From an uncultured Pedobacter sp. (GTDB taxonomy: Bacteria > Bacteroidota > Bacteroidia > Sphingobacteriales > Sphingobacteriaceae), in assembly GCF_946480185.1 (NCBI RefSeq), contig NZ_CAMLIG010000051.1, forward strand, positions 1 to 15,252: a stretch of 15,252 nt of DNA, written 5' to 3'. Below are positions 13,229-15,252 of this stretch, one piece after another (positions within the stretch are counted from its first letter, which is position 1; every line of letters begins with the position of its first letter). Position numbers and translations under genes: made by a program. The notes beneath the pieces are model-generated. The model was given only the letters and a program-made list of their open reading frames with translations, searched no databases and was not told where the DNA came from.

Positions 13229-14263
13229 ATGATTAAACGCACCCTTTACATCAGCAATCCAGCTTATCTCAATTTGAAGAACCAACAACTCCAGATTGAT
13301 TTGCCTCATCTTAAAGAATTGGGAGAACTTGATAGTAGGAAAAACATAGCTATTGAAGATATCGGCGTAATCATTTTAGATCACCAACAAATTACCATTA
13401 CTCATGCCTGCATTGCGTCATTATTAGAAAACAATGTAGCTTTAATCACCTGCGATAAAAGCCATTTGCCTACTGGCTTACTTTTACCGATGGACGGGCA
13501 CCATACCCAGAGCGAAAGATTTAGGTACCAGATTGATGCCTCCCTCCCATTGAAGAAACAGCTATGGCAGCAAACGGTTCAATATAAAATCACCAACCAA
13601 GCCGCAGTTTTGTTTGAGCGTGGCGTTCCCTGTGAAAACATGTTGCATTGGGCAAAATCGGTAAAATCTGGCGACCCCGATAATTACGAGGGCAGAGCGG
13701 CCGCTTATTATTGGAAAAACGTTTTCCCAAAAAAAATGGATTTTTTTAGAGGTAGAGAGGGTGATCCACCTAATAATCTACTCAATTATGGGTATGCCAT
13801 TTTAAGAGCAATTGTCGCCAGGTCTTTGGTTTCTTCGGGCTTATTGCCCACTTTAGGCATTCATCATCGCAATAAATATAATGCCTATTGCTTGGCAGAT
13901 GACGTTATGGAACCTTACCGACCTTTTGTTGATTTAATTGTATTGGAAATTATTGAAAAAGGCGAAAATTTCTTAGTGTTAAGTAAGGACCTGAAAGCAA
14001 AATTATTAGGCATTGCCAGTGTGGACGTAAAGTTTGAAAAGGGAACCAGTCCGCTAATGGTTGGTTTGCAATATACCAGCGCCTCTTTGGCTAAATGTTA
14101 TGAGGGCAGTATGCGAAAAATCAATTATCCTTTGATTAAGGATTTTGAGGCAAAGAAAGTGAAGAAGTACAGTACTGAAGAGCCTAACTATTCAATTGCA
14201 GCTGAAGAACAAGAAAACTATTATGTAAAGAAAGATGGTGATGAAATTGATTTGCCCTTTTAA
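13229..14263 (+). CDS. cas1: CRISPR integrase Cas1
   Basis: Metal-dependent integrase that, as a Cas1-Cas2 complex, inserts new spacers at the end of the array. 344 aa. The N-terminal beta domain (about 1-100) is followed by the helical catalytic domain. The metal-site residues are Glu154 in NYEGRAAAYYW, a histidine of GIHHRN (His212/213), and Asp225 with Glu228 in DDVMEPYRP. The wording of these motifs fits type II Cas1. The acidic tail (about 325-344, rich in E, D and Y) lies beyond the usual domain. The ATG is 35 nt after cas9, so the two genes are surely co-transcribed. With cas9 and cas2 and without csn2 or cas4 it defines subtype II-C. Confidence 0.96.
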   Translation: MIKRTLYISNPAYLNLKNQQLQIDLPHLKELGELDSRKNIAIEDIGVIILDHQQITITHACIASLLENNVALITCDKSHLPTGLLLPMDGHHTQSERFRYQIDASLPLKKQLWQQTVQYKITNQAAVLFERGVPCENMLHWAKSVKSGDPDNYEGRAAAYYWKNVFPKKMDFFRGREGDPPNNLLNYGYAILRAIVARSLVSSGLLPTLGIHHRNKYNAYCLADDVMEPYRPFVDLIVLEIIEKGENFLVLSKDLKAKLLGIASVDVKFEKGTSPLMVGLQYTSASLAKCYEGSMRKINYPLIKDFEAKKVKKYSTEEPNYSIAAEEQENYYVKKDGDEIDLPF

Positions 14264-14279
14264 ATGGGGTGGGAAATAA

Positions 14280-14693
<414 letters not shown>

Positions 14694-14730
14694 AAAACCG
14701 TTAAAAACGCAATCTAGAATTTTTAATTGT

Positions 14731-14780
14731 TTAGAATTTAAATCGAAGAGCTAAAAACCCTTCGATTTTTTTAATTCTAA
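14731..14780 (+). terminator. Terminator hairpin after cas2
   Basis: AAATCGAAG (14740-14748) pairs with CTTCGATTT (14760-14768), followed by T7 (14766-14772), which ends the cas operon. Beyond the T-run the outer arms TTAGAATT (14731-14738) and AATTCTAA (14773-14780) are also complementary, making a larger palindrome with an internal loop. Read on the minus strand the same hairpin could stop array transcripts arriving from the right, though the U-run is weaker there. Confidence 0.8.
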
Positions 14781-14791
14781 ATCTTCAATTA

Positions 14792-14825
14792 AACTACTGA
14801 TAATCAATTTATTGAACTTCGGTAT
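14792..14825. repeat. Inverted partial repeat copy in the cas2-proximal array flank
   Basis: AACTACTGATA (14792-14802) is the exact reverse complement of TATCAGTAGTT in the first repeat (14837-14847), and TTGAAC (14812-14817) complements GTTCAA of the same repeat (14845-14850). The flank and first repeat could thus form competing stem-loops. It is not a degenerate direct repeat, because the orientation is opposite. Confidence 0.55.
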
Positions 14826-15252
14826 GTTGTTGTAAATATCAGTAGTTCAAAGAATGAAAGCAAATCACAACACTTTGCTTACATCGTGTGTGCTGTATCC
14901 AGTTGTTGTAAATATCAGTAGTTCAAAGAATGAAAGCAAATCACAACCGATTATTATAATTGCTTTAACTATTCTTGGTTGTTGTAAATATCAGTAGTTC
15001 AAAGAATGAAAGCAAATCACAACTATTTAATGCCTCTTCTAATGTTGGATAGTGTTGTTGTAAATATCAGTAGTTCAAAGAATGAAAGCAAATCACAACT
15101 GGCTATTCTGTGCTCTGCCACTAATTTAAGTTGTTGTAAATATCAGTAGTTCAAAGAATGAAAGCAAATCACAACCGCTACTTCTATTTTAGCATCGTGT
15201 ATTCTGTTGTTGTAAATATCAGTAGTTCAAAGAATGAAAGCAAATCACAACT
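14826..15252 (-). CRISPR. Type II-C CRISPR array, partial (6 repeats, 5 full spacers)
   Basis: Six identical 46-nt repeats start at 14826, 14902, 14978, 15054, 15130 and 15206. They are separated by 30-nt spacers at 14872-14901, 14948-14977, 15024-15053, 15100-15129 and 15176-15205. The sixth spacer begins at 15252, so the array continues outside. On the plus strand repeats start GTTGTTGTAAAT and end CAAATCACAAC. The tracrRNA anti-repeat pairs with GTTGTGATTTGCTTTC, the 5' end of the minus-strand repeat, so crRNAs are read from the minus strand, opposite to the cas genes. No repeat is degenerate in the visible part. The transcription start is not visible here. Confidence 0.98.

Noticed and set aside
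14792..14825. The flank before the first repeat as a degenerate terminal repeat.
   Set aside because: The matching bases are in the opposite orientation and only the core is present, so it is an inverted segment and not a decayed array unit.

Overview
The window is AT-rich DNA from a member of the Bacteroidota, most likely a Sphingobacteriaceae/Pedobacter-like organism. That placement is an inference from the Bacteroidota promoter pattern (TTTG about 19-22 nt upstream of TAnnTTTG) in front of several genes, a long (1462 aa) type II-C Cas9 of the Bacteroidota kind, and a tracrRNA containing AAGGATTATTCCG followed by GTTGTG. No genome search was possible.

The left half (1-8420) is ordinary chromosome. 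A minus-strand three-gene operon (CDF cation efflux protein, Nudix hydrolase, BioA) is joined by two 4-nt ATGA stop/start overlaps and ends near a REP-like palindrome (30-67). Divergent from it on the plus strand is a class I aspartate aminotransferase. A strong bidirectional hairpin (4153-4187) separates this gene from a convergent soluble PAS histidine kinase. Further on the minus strand lies phosphoenolpyruvate carboxylase (ppc), whose stop codon sits inside a perfect 17-bp hairpin. A tRNA-Ser(UGA) gene on the plus strand, with its own perfect promoter and terminator, closes the housekeeping part. PEP carboxylase makes oxaloacetate, which an aspartate aminotransferase can convert to aspartate; this is a metabolic link and not an operon.

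The right half (8570-15252) is a type II-C CRISPR-Cas locus: tracrRNA (minus), cas9, cas1, cas2 (all plus), then an array that runs off the window end. Six identical 46-nt repeats and five complete 30-nt spacers are visible. The tracrRNA gene is not in a databank-style annotation; I identified it from a 15-nt perfect anti-repeat, an upstream TATATTTG box placed so that transcription starts at the anti-repeat, and a GC-rich hairpin followed by U6. Its orientation fixes crRNA polarity: both RNAs come from the minus strand, antisense to the cas genes. There is no csn2 or cas4.

Points most worth a second look are: an internal tandem duplication of about 78 residues in the C-terminal (WED/PAM-interacting) part of Cas9; an inverted copy of the core of the CRISPR repeat in the cas2-proximal flank; the absence of a visible Bacteroidota promoter in the part of the array shown; a heptamer tract in bioA that would frameshift on expansion; and a non-ATG start for the CDF gene that resolves its overlap with the divergent gene. 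The CRISPR system itself belongs to a known type. I did not find an undescribed system and claim none.
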